Counted from the stretch's first letter, positions 8,895-18,576 are shown. The stretch: DNA of 31,446 nt from an uncultured Clostridium sp. (GCA_947057505.1 CAMSEM010000004.1:1-31446); one strand, 5' to 3'. Translations and numbers: made by a program. The notes: generated by a model from the sequence alone, not told the origin.

Positions 8895-9491
8895 ATGGCA
8901 AAGCATATACCTAATATATTAACCATAGCAAGGTTTTTCTTAATTCCTTTTATAATTTATTTTATTGTAGTAGATAATTACCCCCTAGCATTTGCTTTTC
9001 TTGTTCTTTCAGGATTAACAGATGTGCTAGATGGTTTTATTGCAAGGAAGTTTAATTTTATTACCAATTTTGGAAAATTAATTGACCCTTTAGCAGATAA
9101 GGCAACTCAAGTAGCGGTATTATTAGCCCTAACTTTTAAGGGAATTATTCCATTTTGGATTATTATAGTAGTTTTTTTGAAAGAAGCTACTATGGTAGCA
9201 GGTGCCTCTTTCCTTTATGGAAAAGAACTTGTTGTTTCTAGTAAATGGTTTGGAAAACTTGCAACTGTATTATTTTACTTAGCAATTGCATGTTCCTTTG
9301 GTATTAAATATTGGAACATGAAGTCTCTTGATATAACGAATTCAATTGCACCACTTCCACAATTTGATTTATGGATTTACTATTTAGCATTAGCAATGAC
9401 CTTATTTTCTCTTGTTATGTACTATGTTACTTTCTACAAACAAGGATATTTGAAAAAGGAAAACTTAAAGATTGAAGACCAACCAAAATAG
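8895..9491 (+). CDS. pgsA: CDP-diacylglycerol-glycerol-3-phosphate phosphatidyltransferase
   Basis: A 198-residue integral membrane enzyme that makes phosphatidylglycerophosphate from CDP-diacylglycerol, the first step to phosphatidylglycerol and cardiolipin. The complete CDP-alcohol phosphotransferase signature is present: Asp43, Asp46-Gly47, Ala50-Arg51, Gly60, Asp64 and Asp68. About five hydrophobic helices surround it, and the length is typical. The gene starts 11 nt after clpE with a GGAG site, so the two are co-transcribed. The family also includes phosphatidylserine synthase, but length and motif context favour PgsA. Confidence 0.9.
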   Translation: MAKHIPNILTIARFFLIPFIIYFIVVDNYPLAFAFLVLSGLTDVLDGFIARKFNFITNFGKLIDPLADKATQVAVLLALTFKGIIPFWIIIVVFLKEATMVAGASFLYGKELVVSSKWFGKLATVLFYLAIACSFGIKYWNMKSLDITNSIAPLPQFDLWIYYLALAMTLFSLVMYYVTFYKQGYLKKENLKIEDQPK

Positions 9492-9506
9492 ATATTCTTA
9501 CTACAT

Positions 9507-9581
9507 CAAAAGTAGCTCATTCTATTGTTATTTCTTACGCTTATCAACTGCGTAAGAAATAACAATAGAATGAGCTACTTT
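9507..9581. terminator. Very long perfect hairpin between converging genes
   Basis: A perfect 33-bp inverted repeat (9507-9539 with 9549-9581) with a 9-nt loop separates pgsA (plus) from the 196-residue gene (minus). Each arm begins or ends with four A or T, so it can terminate in both directions. The stem is much longer than a usual terminator. Confidence 0.8.
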
Positions 9582-9607
9582 TAGCTAATAGTTTTATTTG
9601 TTTTAAT

Positions 9608-10198
9608 TTACTCAAAATCTTCTAATATAGAGTGAAGCTGTGTATTTCCTACTGCTTCAATTCCTTGCTCAAGTCTTTTTAAATCCTCTTCTGGTAAGTA
9701 CATGGTTTGTATTTGCGTATTTTCTACTAGACTTTCTTCTCCATTCTCATTTTTATTATATATACTAAGTACCCCATCATTTTCTCTTATGACATAATGC
9801 TCATTGCAAAATCCCTCTTTTTCTTGATAAACGGTAATATGATTACTACTAAATTCTTCTATTTTCCAATTTTGATATGCTTTTTCAAATTGTCCTTTTG
9901 AATAATTAATACATTTTTCTGGTATGTCTTTAGCGTTTTTTATAATATGGTCACACCCTTTAAAATATTGCTTTTCTAATAAAATGCAATTAGGAGAAAC
10001 TTTTTCTTCTATAGCTGATGTAGATAGTAAGTTCTCTTTTGCTTCATTATTTTGTTGCTTCTCCTCTTTGGCAAGTTGTGTGTTACTAATAATATTACTG
10101 TCTTGTGCATTATTTTGCTGATATGACCATATTCCAGCTACAATTCCAAGTATTAATAATATGACTGCAATTATTCCAATTATCCAAGCTTTTCTCAT
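9608..10198 (-). CDS. Membrane-anchored protein with BofC-like C-terminus
   Basis: A 196-residue protein with one N-terminal membrane helix (residues 5-25), a polar low-complexity linker, and an extracytoplasmic domain with a few cysteines. The final segment, with YLPEEDLKRLEQGI followed by a stretch ending SILEDFE, has the pattern of the BofC C-terminal domain (LPxxDxxxLxxGI...LLEDY), found in Bacillota sporulation-linked proteins. This is a pattern match only. The start follows a GGAAAGG-like site. It is 165 nt downstream of the Sua5 gene on the same strand. Confidence 0.6.
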   Translation of the reverse strand: MRKAWIIGIIAVILLILGIVAGIWSYQQNNAQDSNIISNTQLAKEEKQQNNEAKENLLSTSAIEEKVSPNCILLEKQYFKGCDHIIKNAKDIPEKCINYSKGQFEKAYQNWKIEEFSSNHITVYQEKEGFCNEHYVIRENDGVLSIYNKNENGEESLVENTQIQTMYLPEEDLKRLEQGIEAVGNTQLHSILEDFE

Positions 10199-10363
10199 AC
10201 TTTTCCCAACCTTTCCATTCGCCTTTTATATTTAGTATGAGAATTTTTGGTAATTTTTATTCACATTTTTTGATTCTATTATATACTGTTGTTGCAACTC
10301 ACACGCCTATAAGTTGCTGAGCGAACTAACAGCAAAAAACATACTATTATCAATGTATTAACT

Positions 10364-11416
10364 TTAAATTGTAACATACTGATAGCTGCATGCGCGAATT
10401 AGCCTATTGGTAATAGCTAGCCCTAAGCCTTCTTCTCCAACACCTTCTATAATTACTAAGTCCACCTTTTCATTATCTACTTTTCTTAGTAGAGTGAAAA
10501 TATTTTTTGCTATTTCTTCTAGTGTTTGCCCCATATCCCATTTTTTATTTGCTATATAAGAGCTTAAATGTTCCCTTCTTCCTAGTACTAATACCTCTTT
10601 TCCCTCTTGTTTTGCGTTTATTGTTAGTTCATTTATTTTGGCAATTAACTTTTCTTTTTCCTTGTTATATACCATCATACAATTTGTATTTGGTGCGTAG
10701 TGGCGATATTTCATTCCTGGCGATGCTACTTTTTCATTTTTTTCTACCTTTGATAATACATGGCTATCTACTAAAACTTCTTTTGCTACTTCTTGTAATT
10801 GCTCTTTAGTAATTTTACCAGGTCTTAAAATATTTATTTTTTCTCCTTCTACTTTAATAACAGTTGACTCTAGCCCAATATCTGCAAATCCACCATCTAA
10901 AATATAGGCTACTTTTCCTTGTAGTTCTTGCATAATATCTTCTATTTTGGTTCCGCTTGGTCTGCCAGATACATTAGCACTTGGTGCTGCAATGGGAAGG
11001 TTTGCTTGTTCTATTAACTCTTTTGCAACAAGATTACTTGGCATACGAATGCCAACTGTATCTAAGCCTGCTGTTACTACATTGGGAATTACTTCTTTGC
11101 TTTTACGTTTAAAAATAATGGTTAATGGTCCTGGCCAAAATTTATGAATTAACTTTTTTTCTAATAGCGATATTTCATCTACAATTTCTTCTAACATTTT
11201 TAAATTAGAAATATGTACAATTAAAGGATTATCTTGCGCTCTTCCCTTTGCTTCAAATATTTTTTTACATGCTGTTTCATCAAAAGCATTAGCTCCAATC
11301 CCATAAACAGTTTCTGTTGGAAAAAGTACTAGATTTCCTTTTTTTATTTCTTCTGCTGCTTGCGTTAATTCTATTTTATTTATTTTCTCTTTTTGATTTG
11401 AATATTTGGCTTTCAT
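10364..11416 (-). CDS. ywlC: L-threonylcarbamoyladenylate synthase, Sua5/YwlC type
   Basis: A 350-residue protein that makes threonylcarbamoyl-AMP from threonine, bicarbonate and ATP for the t6A37 modification of ANN-decoding tRNAs. The N-terminal YrdC domain shows FPTETVYGIGANAFD, KGRAQDNPL, FWPGPLT, VGIRMPSN and APSANVSGRPSGT. A C-terminal Sua5 domain (from about residue 235) makes it the long form. The start follows AAAGGG. The neighbour upstream is hicAB. The gene contains no in-frame CGG; its one CGG triplet lies out of frame in AGC GGA. Confidence 0.93.
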   Translation of the reverse strand: MKAKYSNQKEKINKIELTQAAEEIKKGNLVLFPTETVYGIGANAFDETACKKIFEAKGRAQDNPLIVHISNLKMLEEIVDEISLLEKKLIHKFWPGPLTIIFKRKSKEVIPNVVTAGLDTVGIRMPSNLVAKELIEQANLPIAAPSANVSGRPSGTKIEDIMQELQGKVAYILDGGFADIGLESTVIKVEGEKINILRPGKITKEQLQEVAKEVLVDSHVLSKVEKNEKVASPGMKYRHYAPNTNCMMVYNKEKEKLIAKINELTINAKQEGKEVLVLGRREHLSSYIANKKWDMGQTLEEIAKNIFTLLRKVDNEKVDLVIIEGVGEEGLGLAITNRLIRACSYQYVTI

Positions 11417-11450
11417 CTTATTTCCCTTTCTTATAACTATTTGACCTTCT

Positions 11451-11506
11451 TAAAGCAAATTTTCTAACTAGATTATTGCCTTTATAAAAGCAAATTTCTT
11501 AATTAG
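11451..11506. repeat. Pair of 21-bp imperfect direct repeats upstream of ywlC
   Basis: Copies at 11451-11471 and 11486-11506 share the core AGCAAATTT and end CTAG or TTAG, spaced 35 bp apart, between hicB and ywlC. They may be an operator (HicB binds DNA in other systems) or chance in AT-rich DNA. Confidence 0.35.
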
Positions 11507-11533
11507 TATAAAATATTTTTTGTTTTTTCATTT

Positions 11534-11884
11534 TTATTGTTTTTCACATTTTTCTACTTTTTCTCTAATTGCTTTTTCCACAAATTGATTTAATGACATG
11601 TTAAATATCTTTGAAAATTGTGCTGCCTTTTGATGAAGGCTTGGCTCTATTCTAATATTAAAGCTTCCTTTATATTGCTTTTCTGGTTTCCAATTTAATT
11701 CCTTACATGTTTGTAAGTATTCTTCAATTGCATTTTCAAAATCTTTTCTTAATTTTTCTACTGTCTCTCCTTCAAAAGAAATAATAGAATGTTTTAGCCC
11801 TTCAATTCTTCCGTAAAAACATTGATCTTCATCGCTATATCTAATTTTGGCATAATACCCTTTATATTCCATTACATTATCCAT
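11534..11884 (-). CDS. hicB: HicB antitoxin
   Basis: A 116-residue antitoxin. The N-terminal half (about residues 4-60: YYAKIRYSDEDQCFYGRI, then FEGETVEKLRKDFENAI) is the HicB partial RNase H-like fold that covers the toxin. The C-terminal half (FNIRIEPSLHQKAAQFSK, then MSLNQFVEKAI) is a ribbon-helix-helix DNA-binding domain for autoregulation. It starts inside the end of hicA, overlapping by 8 nt, with AAGGAGG 8 nt upstream, the usual hicA-hicB arrangement. Confidence 0.88.
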   Translation of the reverse strand: MDNVMEYKGYYAKIRYSDEDQCFYGRIEGLKHSIISFEGETVEKLRKDFENAIEEYLQTCKELNWKPEKQYKGSFNIRIEPSLHQKAAQFSKIFNMSLNQFVEKAIREKVEKCEKQ

Positions 11885-12149
11885 TATTGATTCCTCCTTC
11901 TATCATCTCAATAGCATTTATGATGTCTAAAATTTGATACATTTTTAAAACATTTCCACTATTATGTGGCTTATGTAATTGTATAGATACTTCATTTTCT
12001 TTATGTACAAATTTTACTCTTGAACCTGAGGTTTTTCCTTTACTATCCTCATAAAATCCATAATATTGTAATAAGGTTTTTACTTCATTATAGGTAAAAT
12101 CTTTTGGTTTTGAACTTAATCTTTCTAATAATTTTTCCTTTTTACTCAT
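11877..12149 (-). CDS. hicA: HicA mRNA interferase toxin
   Basis: A 90-residue protein of the HicA family, with a double-stranded-RNA-binding fold that cleaves mRNA independently of codons. The family pattern is visible in TSGSRVKFVH and IQLHKPHNSG. The usual GSH active-site motif is GSR here, so the His of LHKPH may be the key residue, as in other members of this subgroup. It starts after AAGGAG, 41 nt after the reconstructed end of comEC, and may be read from that transcript. Toxin and antitoxin overlap by 8 nt. Confidence 0.85.
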   Translation of the reverse strand: MSKKEKLLERLSSKPKDFTYNEVKTLLQYYGFYEDSKGKTSGSRVKFVHKENEVSIQLHKPHNSGNVLKMYQILDIINAIEMIEGGINNG

Positions 12150-12190
12150 ATATTATACTCCTTTTCTTTAATTTTAGCAACTATTTTTAG

Positions 12191-14787
12191 TTACATTGTG
12201 GATATTCTTTTATCTTTTTCTTTACCTTTATTTTTCCGCTTATTTGTTACAGTTATGGTTATTTGCCCTGACTTATCTGTTCTATATACTTTGGCACCGT
12301 ATGCTAGATAAATTATCTAATGTTACTTTACTTGGATGTCCAAATGTGTTCTTTTCTCCTACTCCTATTAAGGCACTTTTGGGTTTTACTAATTGCAATA
12401 ATTCTTGTATAGAAGATGTTTTAGAACCGATGATGAGCTACTTTTAAAATGGTAGATTGAAGCATGTTGGTATTTTGATAAAGTGATACTAACTGCTGCT
12501 CTGCTATTTTTTCAACATCTCCTGTAAGAAGCATAGTAAAGATAACTTGCTTTTTTGTATTTTGCATACAAAATTTAGCTACAATAGAGTTATTGTTTAA
12601 TACATTTTCTAAAATTTGCTGTTTTTGTGGGAATAAAATAGAAAAATAGCATTGTTTATCTATTACAATTTTATCTTGTTCTTGTACAACAATTACGTTC
12701 GTATTTTTATTTTGAAGTATTGCTTGTAATTTTTTTAAATTATTAGAACTTTTGCCTTGTTTACTAATCATAATGTTTTTCACTTTTAACTTTTCTAAAA
12801 TACTAAACATCCCATCGCAGTGGTCGCTATCTAGGTGTGAAAACATCATATAATCAATTTGCATGATATGGTGGTCTAATAAAAATGGTAAAAGAGTTTT
12901 GTTTCCTACATCAAAACTACCTGTTTCGCTTCCTCCACCATCTATTAAAATTGTTTTTTTAGTTGGCGTTTGTATTAGCATGCAATCCCCTTGCCCTACA
13001 TCAATAAAATAAATTTTGAGCTGATTGGTAGGAATATAATTTGTAATATAGGGAACTAGTAAAAGAAATATTAGAAAACTGACAATTGCTTTTTTAAAAT
13101 AATTTTGTTTGGGTGTACTTTTTAATTGACCTACCTCTTGACCTCCAGTTGTTTGGCTTTGATATTTTTTTGAATTGCTTTCTTGTTTGATAGAAAATTT
13201 ACGAAATTGTTTTGTTTTTGGGTAAGAACTTAAGCTTGTTGTATAGCAAAAATCTGCGATTTTTTCTGCATAATAAAAAAAGAACAGTAGAAAATAGTAA
13301 ATCAATATTTGAAAAATATTGGGGGTTGGCAGTAAAATTTGTGAAAATGGAATTTTACCAGTTATATTTGCTATTTGCATTAAAAGCTCTAATATTGGAT
13401 TTAAAAGAACAGCTAGCAGTTGTGCAATTGGCTGAAAAATAAGCAGTAGAACAATAAAAACCATACCAAGTATTAAGCAAATGCCTAATATAGGTGATGC
13501 TAATAAATTAGAAATTAAAAATGTGGCTGAAAAAGTATTAAAATGGTATAGTATGATTGGTAAAATTATTAAATTGGCATAAAATGAAACTGTAATAATT
13601 TGTTTAATGTTTGTTAGAATTTTGTTTATCCATTTGTTTTTTTGTTTTATTAGCAATAAACTGTTTTCTTCTATTTCTTGCTTACTTTGCTCTTTTTCCT
13701 TTCTGCTCTTTTGATTCATAAAAATTACAATTCCTATTGTTCCGCCAAATGAAAGCTGAAAACCAATATCTAAAATGGCATAAGGATTTGCAGTTAAAAT
13801 AAGTAAACTACTAATTCCTAAATTTTTATACACATTTGACTTTCGAAATACAATGTCTGCAGTCAAAGTAAGAATTGCCATGATACATGCTCTTGTTACA
13901 GAAGGTGTAAATTCTACTAATGCCATAAAAAAAATAAGAAATACTATTACTACCATTTTGCTCCATCTTTTGTGCATTTTGATACCATTTAAAAAAGTAG
14001 TAATTCCTAATAATAAATAAGATACATGTGCACCTGAAATGGCAAGCATATGTGATAAACTGCTTTTTCTAAAATCTTCTTTTATGTTTTCTGGTATTAA
14101 AGTTTTATCTCCTAATAAAAGCCCTATACATACCCCTTGTGTTTTTTGTGGCAATATATTTTTTATTTTTTGTATTAAAGTATTTTTGATGAGATGTATT
14201 TTTGTTTCTAACCAATTGATTTGATTTTTTTGTAGATGAATTATGTCTTCGTTTTTTACATTTATAATACCTACTATTTTCTTTGTTTTTAGGTATTGGC
14301 TATAATCAAACCCTCCTTCATTTCTAGAAGATTGTGGCTTTTCAAATGTTGCTAATAATTCAATTTTATCTCCATATTGTAAATTTATTTCTCCTTCTTT
14401 TGGCTTTTTTACATTACATAACAAATGAAAATGCTCATATTTTACTTCTTTTGACTTTAAGTTTTCTATTTTTTCTACTTTTATTTTGTATACTTTTTTA
14501 TATTCTTTTTCTTCTCCATTAGATGTAATAATTGCTTGTATTTTTATTTCTTGTTTGTCATAATTTTGGCTAATTTGCTCATACTGATTTTCTAACATGC
14601 TAGTGTATGTATAAAATACTACAAAGCAAGTAAAAATTAAAATGAAGTGATTAGCTTTCTTTTTGGTAATGAGGAATACTAATAAAAGTAAAAAACATAG
14701 CATGAAAAAAAGAACTATACTTTTACAGTATAGCCCCATGATAATTGCTAAAATTGCTACTACAGAGGCAATACAAAATGATTTCAT
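12191..14787 (-). CDS. comEC: ComEC DNA-uptake channel with two CGG frame changes
   Basis: The membrane channel that imports single-stranded DNA in natural transformation. The start is ATG 14787, preceded by AAAGGAG; ATG 14811 lacks a site. Reconstructed as about 864 residues by joining 14787-12430, 12428-12300 and 12298-12191. N-terminal helices are followed by the DUF4131 soluble region, the Competence domain with GLLLGDK and SHMLAISGAHVS, and a metallo-beta-lactamase-like domain (DVGQGDCMLIQTP, SHLDSDHCDG). The frame meets CGG at 12429-12427 in AHH; skipping C gives AHHGSKTSS. A second CGG at 12299-12297 then needs the same skip, giving IGAKVYRTDKSG. Unshifted, the product ends at AHHRF and lacks about 75 residues of the nuclease-like domain. 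It follows the NlpC/P60 gene with a short gap. Confidence 0.9.
12297..12299 (-). other. +1 frameshift site 2 of comEC, ATA CGG TGC
   Basis: After the first shift the frame reads ATA CGG TGC CAA AGT ATA TAG. Skipping C12299 gives IGAKVYRTD, the normal ComEC C-terminal strand. Confidence 0.85.
12427..12429 (-). other. +1 frameshift site 1 of comEC, CAT CGG TTC
   Basis: Zero frame reads CAT CGG TTC TAA. Skipping C12429 gives CAT GGT TCT AAA (HGSK), the conserved end of the metal-binding AHHGS motif, and reopens the frame. Confidence 0.85.
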
Positions 14788-14825
14788 GTTTCTCCTTTTG
14801 TTTGCCCCCATTTTTATTTTTATAT

Positions 14826-16283
14826 TTAGATAAGCCTTAGCCCACCGTAGAATCTTCCTTTATACATGGTATTTAAGTTAGATATGGTAACAGTATAAGT
14901 TGTGGTAGATGCATGAATAAAGTTTCCATTGCCTATATAAATACCACAGTGTCCAATGCCTTTTCCTGTTCCATATTCTGTTAAACATACAATATCCCCT
15001 GCTTCTAAGTCACTTTGTTTTGTTATTTTAGTACCTTTTCCACTTCTATATTGGAGACCTGCCCCATGAGGAAGTGTGATACCAAAATGTTTGTATACAT
15101 ACATGGTAAATCCAGAACAATCAAAGGTACCATTTGAACCATCCCCACCATATACATACTTATGACCTAAAAATTGTTTTGCATATGCTACTACATCTGT
15201 ACCTTTTGTAGTATTGTTTGTTGTTTGTTCTGCATTTGCATTATCTTTTTCTGGCTTATTATTTGAGTTACTACTTTGTTTGTTTTCTTGGCTAGTAACT
15301 TGGTCATTTTTTTCTTGATTGGTACTAGTACTATTTGCTTTTTTCTCTTCTTTATTTTGCTCTTCTTGTTCTTTTAGCCAATTTTCAATTTCTATACTTT
15401 GCTCTGTTCTTGAAACTTCACTACTTCTTGAAGTTACTTTTTTGGCATTTGATACAAATTCTTTTAGAATATATCCTGTATCTTTTCCAGATTTTACTTT
15501 GTACCAATCTCCCTCTTCACCAGTAATTGTTATTTGGCTATTTAAGCTAAGTACTTTTACAATAGAAGAATTAGTTCCAGCAGATTTTCTAACATTTACA
15601 AATTCTTCATTTACATACGCTGTTTTTTCTGTGCTAGTTTCTTGTGGCTTTGTTTCTGGCTTACTTGAAGTAGTAGGTGCCTGTGCATCTACTAAGCTAT
15701 CTGTTCTAACCCAACCGCTCATACTATCTGCTTGTACATATGACCAATCACTGACTGTTGTAAGTAGAATAACTTGTTCGTCTTTTTTTATTTCACCAAT
15801 TTGACTTGCATGGATTAATGGCAAAATTTTAACATTTGCATTTTGTTTTAGTTTTTTGTAAGTAATTTGAGGTTTTGCTTCCTCATTTGTTTTGTTATCT
15901 TCATTTGTTTTACTATCTTGCGCATTTGCATCTTGTTCATCTTTTGGTTCTTTATTATCATCATCTTTTTTAGGTTCTTGTGCATTATTGTCATTTGTTT
16001 GATTATTAGGAAGTTCACCTTGTAATTTTACATATTGCTTACTAACATACCCTTTATAGTTTTTATACTTAACTTGGTACCAGTCCCCTTCTTCTCCTAA
16101 TACTTCACATTCTACTCCTTTTGATAGCATTGCTACAACTGCTGTACTAGTAGAAGGTCCTTTTCTTATGTTTATGGTTTCGCCAGTAACTTTAACAGTA
16201 GCTGCTTTTACTGTAACTGCCATTGTACAAACTGCTACAGTAGTTAATATGCCTGTTAAAAGTACTTTTTTCATACTTTCCAT
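14826..16283 (-). CDS. Secreted SH3b-NlpC/P60 cell-wall endopeptidase
   Basis: A 485-residue secreted hydrolase. Residues 1-28 are a signal peptide. Three bacterial SH3 domains follow (about 30-86, 143-200 and 222-278; the third ends GDWYKVKSGKDTGYILKEFV), separated by Asn/Lys/Glu/Thr-rich linkers. The C-terminal NlpC/P60 domain (about 363-485) cuts D-Glu-diamino-acid bonds in stem peptides. The catalytic Cys389 (DCSGF), His445 (GHCGIYIG) and polar His457 (FIHAS) are present. The start follows AAAGGAG. It is the first gene of a unit with comEC. Confidence 0.93.
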   Translation of the reverse strand: MESMKKVLLTGILTTVAVCTMAVTVKAATVKVTGETINIRKGPSTSTAVVAMLSKGVECEVLGEEGDWYQVKYKNYKGYVSKQYVKLQGELPNNQTNDNNAQEPKKDDDNKEPKDEQDANAQDSKTNEDNKTNEEAKPQITYKKLKQNANVKILPLIHASQIGEIKKDEQVILLTTVSDWSYVQADSMSGWVRTDSLVDAQAPTTSSKPETKPQETSTEKTAYVNEEFVNVRKSAGTNSSIVKVLSLNSQITITGEEGDWYKVKSGKDTGYILKEFVSNAKKVTSRSSEVSRTEQSIEIENWLKEQEEQNKEEKKANSTSTNQEKNDQVTSQENKQSSNSNNKPEKDNANAEQTTNNTTKGTDVVAYAKQFLGHKYVYGGDGSNGTFDCSGFTMYVYKHFGITLPHGAGLQYRSGKGTKITKQSDLEAGDIVCLTEYGTGKGIGHCGIYIGNGNFIHASTTTYTVTISNLNTMYKGRFYGGLRLI

Positions 16284-16329
16284 AAAAGAATTCTCTCCTT
16301 TATATTTTGCTTTTTTCTATGTCGCTTAC

Positions 16330-16358
16330 AGTATATAATTAAACTTAAGAAAAGTCAA
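16330..16358 (-). promoter_or_regulatory. Promoter of the NlpC/P60-comEC unit
   Basis: TTGACT (16358-16353) and TATACT (16335-16330) on the minus strand, spaced 17 nt. Confidence 0.65.
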
Positions 16359-16387
16359 TTATTTGACATTATTTTTATTTTTTTATA

Positions 16388-18472
16388 CTATGGAGCAAGA
16401 ATTGGCCTAAATCCCGTACCATCTGAAGAGAATCCAGCACTAGGAGCATACGAGAACATGATTCCATCAACTCTCCAGCTTCCTCCTCTAACAAAAGCTG
16501 GACTTAGATACCCTGGGAAATTAGTATTAGCATAATACCATCCATATTTTGCACTAGAAGTTGATTCTCCACTAGAAGATGTTTCAAAAACAGCATCTCC
16601 ATATTTCTCTTCTGCTAATTTAAAATTATTTTCCGCTGTATCTTGTACAGCTGCTTGATACACATCTTTTGTATAATCTTCTCCCTCTATTAATGATATA
16701 GCATATTCCTTCATATATCTATCATTTTTACTATTTACATATGCTGCTACATATTCACTTCCTCCTCCAGCCATATCATAAACCCCATAAATATTTGCTG
16801 TAGTACTGTTAGAAGTTTCTTTATGATATAAAAGTTCCTTTCTTCCTCCAGTTAAACGTTCATCAATATTATTTGTTATCTGTTTATTAGCTCCATAACT
16901 ACTTTGGGCTAAATATGTTACTGCTCCCCATTCTGTATTTTTAGTTAAGTGGCTATTTAAGTTAGTATTATATTCTAAACATTTTGTATAAATAACATCT
17001 AGTGTACTTCCTCTCCATCTAGAAACACTTGGTACTACCCTTAATGTTTCACTATTTCCATAACTTCCTGCCGTTGAGTCACTACGACTTGCTTGGAATT
17101 TTGCTATCCATAGCCCTGGCTTAGTTGTGTCATATTCAAAACCAGGATGTATATTCCAATTTTCTTCTTTGCTTGCATTATCCCAGGTATTTTTTCCATC
17201 TGCTGCTATATTTGTTATTCCCTTTAAGAATTTTATATTAATAGTTCCAAACAAATTTCCACCTTTATTGTAATTAGTTGAAATTTGATAGCCATATCTT
17301 GGTACCCATACCCACATACTACCATCTTCTGTTATAGCATTTGCCCATTTTTTATCTTCCTCACTATACTTATACCAATCATTTACACTGTTTGGTGTTA
17401 CCCAATCACCTTGTCCCTCATTTGCATTTTCATCCCATATAATTGCCATCATTCCATTTCCTAGTTTTGGTATGTTTACTCCTTTTTCTTCACTAAAACT
17501 TCCATCTGCTTTTATTACAGTTATATCACATGTTGCTTCTAGTTCACTTCCATCTGTTGTTTTTGCAGTTATTACTACGTCTCCTTCTTTTTGAGTAGTT
17601 ACCTGTCCGTTACTATCTACTTTAGCAACTGCATGATTACTACTTGTCCATTCTAATTCTTTTATGGTTGCATTATTAGGTTCTATACTTGCAGTTAAAT
17701 TTAATGTTGTACCTACTCCTATCATAGCTTGCTTCCTATTTAATATCATTTTTGTTACTTTTGTGATATTTCTTGCTATAGCTTTTATGCTTTTATCTGC
17801 CACATTTTTACCATCTTTCACAATACTTACTTTTATATCATAGGTAGTTCCTTCTAATAAATCACTTATTGTTACTACTCCATTTGTTACATTTTTGGTT
17901 ATGTCTATATACTCGTTTTTACTTTCTTCTTTATATTCATACTTGATAGTAGCATTTTCTGCTCTTAAGAACTCTGCTTTAACTGTAATTGTAGTAGCTG
18001 TTGTATCGAGCATTTTTAAGTTAAGTATTTTAGGTCCTAAACTTCCTTTGGTTATTTCTCCTATTTGAATATTTCCATTTCCTTCTACAATTACTTCTAC
18101 TGTGTAACCGCTATTAGTTTCTACGATATAGTTGTTATTATCGTCTGGTCCTGTTACATCACTCAAATCCCCTATAATTTGTGGCTGTAGCATTTCAAAA
18201 AATTTATCTACTGTTACGTTTTCTCCTGCTATCTTTTTTGTCCACCAGTCTATTCGTATATTTTCTATTTTTTCTCGTTCTGCTTCTACTGCAAATTTTG
18301 TTGTAGCATCCCCAGCTGTTCCCAATATTCCATTATCGCCAAATAGTACAACAATACTTACTCCTGCCAGAATTAAAAGTACTACAATGGTTACTACAAG
18401 AGCTATCAAAGTGATACCTTTTTCTTTTTTACTCTTATTCTTTTTAATTTGTTTGATTTCTTGCTTTTGCAT
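16388..18472 (-). CDS. Large pilin-like adhesin with Ig-like and FGE/lectin-like domains
   Basis: A 694-residue protein. It starts with a basic leader and a type IV prepilin signature: KG followed by ITLIALVVTIVVLLILAGVS, with peptidase cleavage expected after the Gly. A pilin-like helix and a small domain follow, then a fibronectin-III-like domain (about 150-235), a bacterial Ig-like (BIG2) domain (about 240-322), and a C-terminal domain of about 350 residues. That domain holds WVWVPRYGYQI, WGAVTYLAQS, VYDMAGGGSEYVAAY and FVRGGSW near the end, then GFRP. This is the formylglycine-generating-enzyme/C-type-lectin-like fold seen on pilin-like proteins of many uncultured Clostridia; catalytic activity is unlikely. 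The probable role is surface binding. AAGGAG precedes the start, and the gene has its own promoter. Confidence 0.8.
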   Translation of the reverse strand: MQKQEIKQIKKNKSKKEKGITLIALVVTIVVLLILAGVSIVVLFGDNGILGTAGDATTKFAVEAEREKIENIRIDWWTKKIAGENVTVDKFFEMLQPQIIGDLSDVTGPDDNNNYIVETNSGYTVEVIVEGNGNIQIGEITKGSLGPKILNLKMLDTTATTITVKAEFLRAENATIKYEYKEESKNEYIDITKNVTNGVVTISDLLEGTTYDIKVSIVKDGKNVADKSIKAIARNITKVTKMILNRKQAMIGVGTTLNLTASIEPNNATIKELEWTSSNHAVAKVDSNGQVTTQKEGDVVITAKTTDGSELEATCDITVIKADGSFSEEKGVNIPKLGNGMMAIIWDENANEGQGDWVTPNSVNDWYKYSEEDKKWANAITEDGSMWVWVPRYGYQISTNYNKGGNLFGTINIKFLKGITNIAADGKNTWDNASKEENWNIHPGFEYDTTKPGLWIAKFQASRSDSTAGSYGNSETLRVVPSVSRWRGSTLDVIYTKCLEYNTNLNSHLTKNTEWGAVTYLAQSSYGANKQITNNIDERLTGGRKELLYHKETSNSTTANIYGVYDMAGGGSEYVAAYVNSKNDRYMKEYAISLIEGEDYTKDVYQAAVQDTAENNFKLAEEKYGDAVFETSSSGESTSSAKYGWYYANTNFPGYLSPAFVRGGSWRVDGIMFSYAPSAGFSSDGTGFRPILAP

Positions 18473-18547
18473 CTTTTTTCTCCTTCTTCTTTTGTCTATT
18501 TTGCTTCATTTTAGTAGGTTTTATACAGCTTGCTTATATTTTCTTTG

Positions 18548-18576
18548 ATTATATATTTATATATGTTATTTGTAAA
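18548..18576 (-). promoter_or_regulatory. Promoter of the pilin-like adhesin
   Basis: TTTACA (18576-18571) and TATAAT (18553-18548) on the minus strand with a 17-nt spacer, about 75 nt before the start. Confidence 0.6.

Noticed and set aside
10310..10335. Hairpin downstream of ywlC (GCAACT/AGTTGC) as a terminator
   Set aside because: The stem is 6 bp with a long loop and has no T run on the minus strand.
16388..16500. Active diversity-generating retroelement target
   Set aside because: No reverse transcriptase, template repeat or A-rich variable codon pattern is visible in the window.
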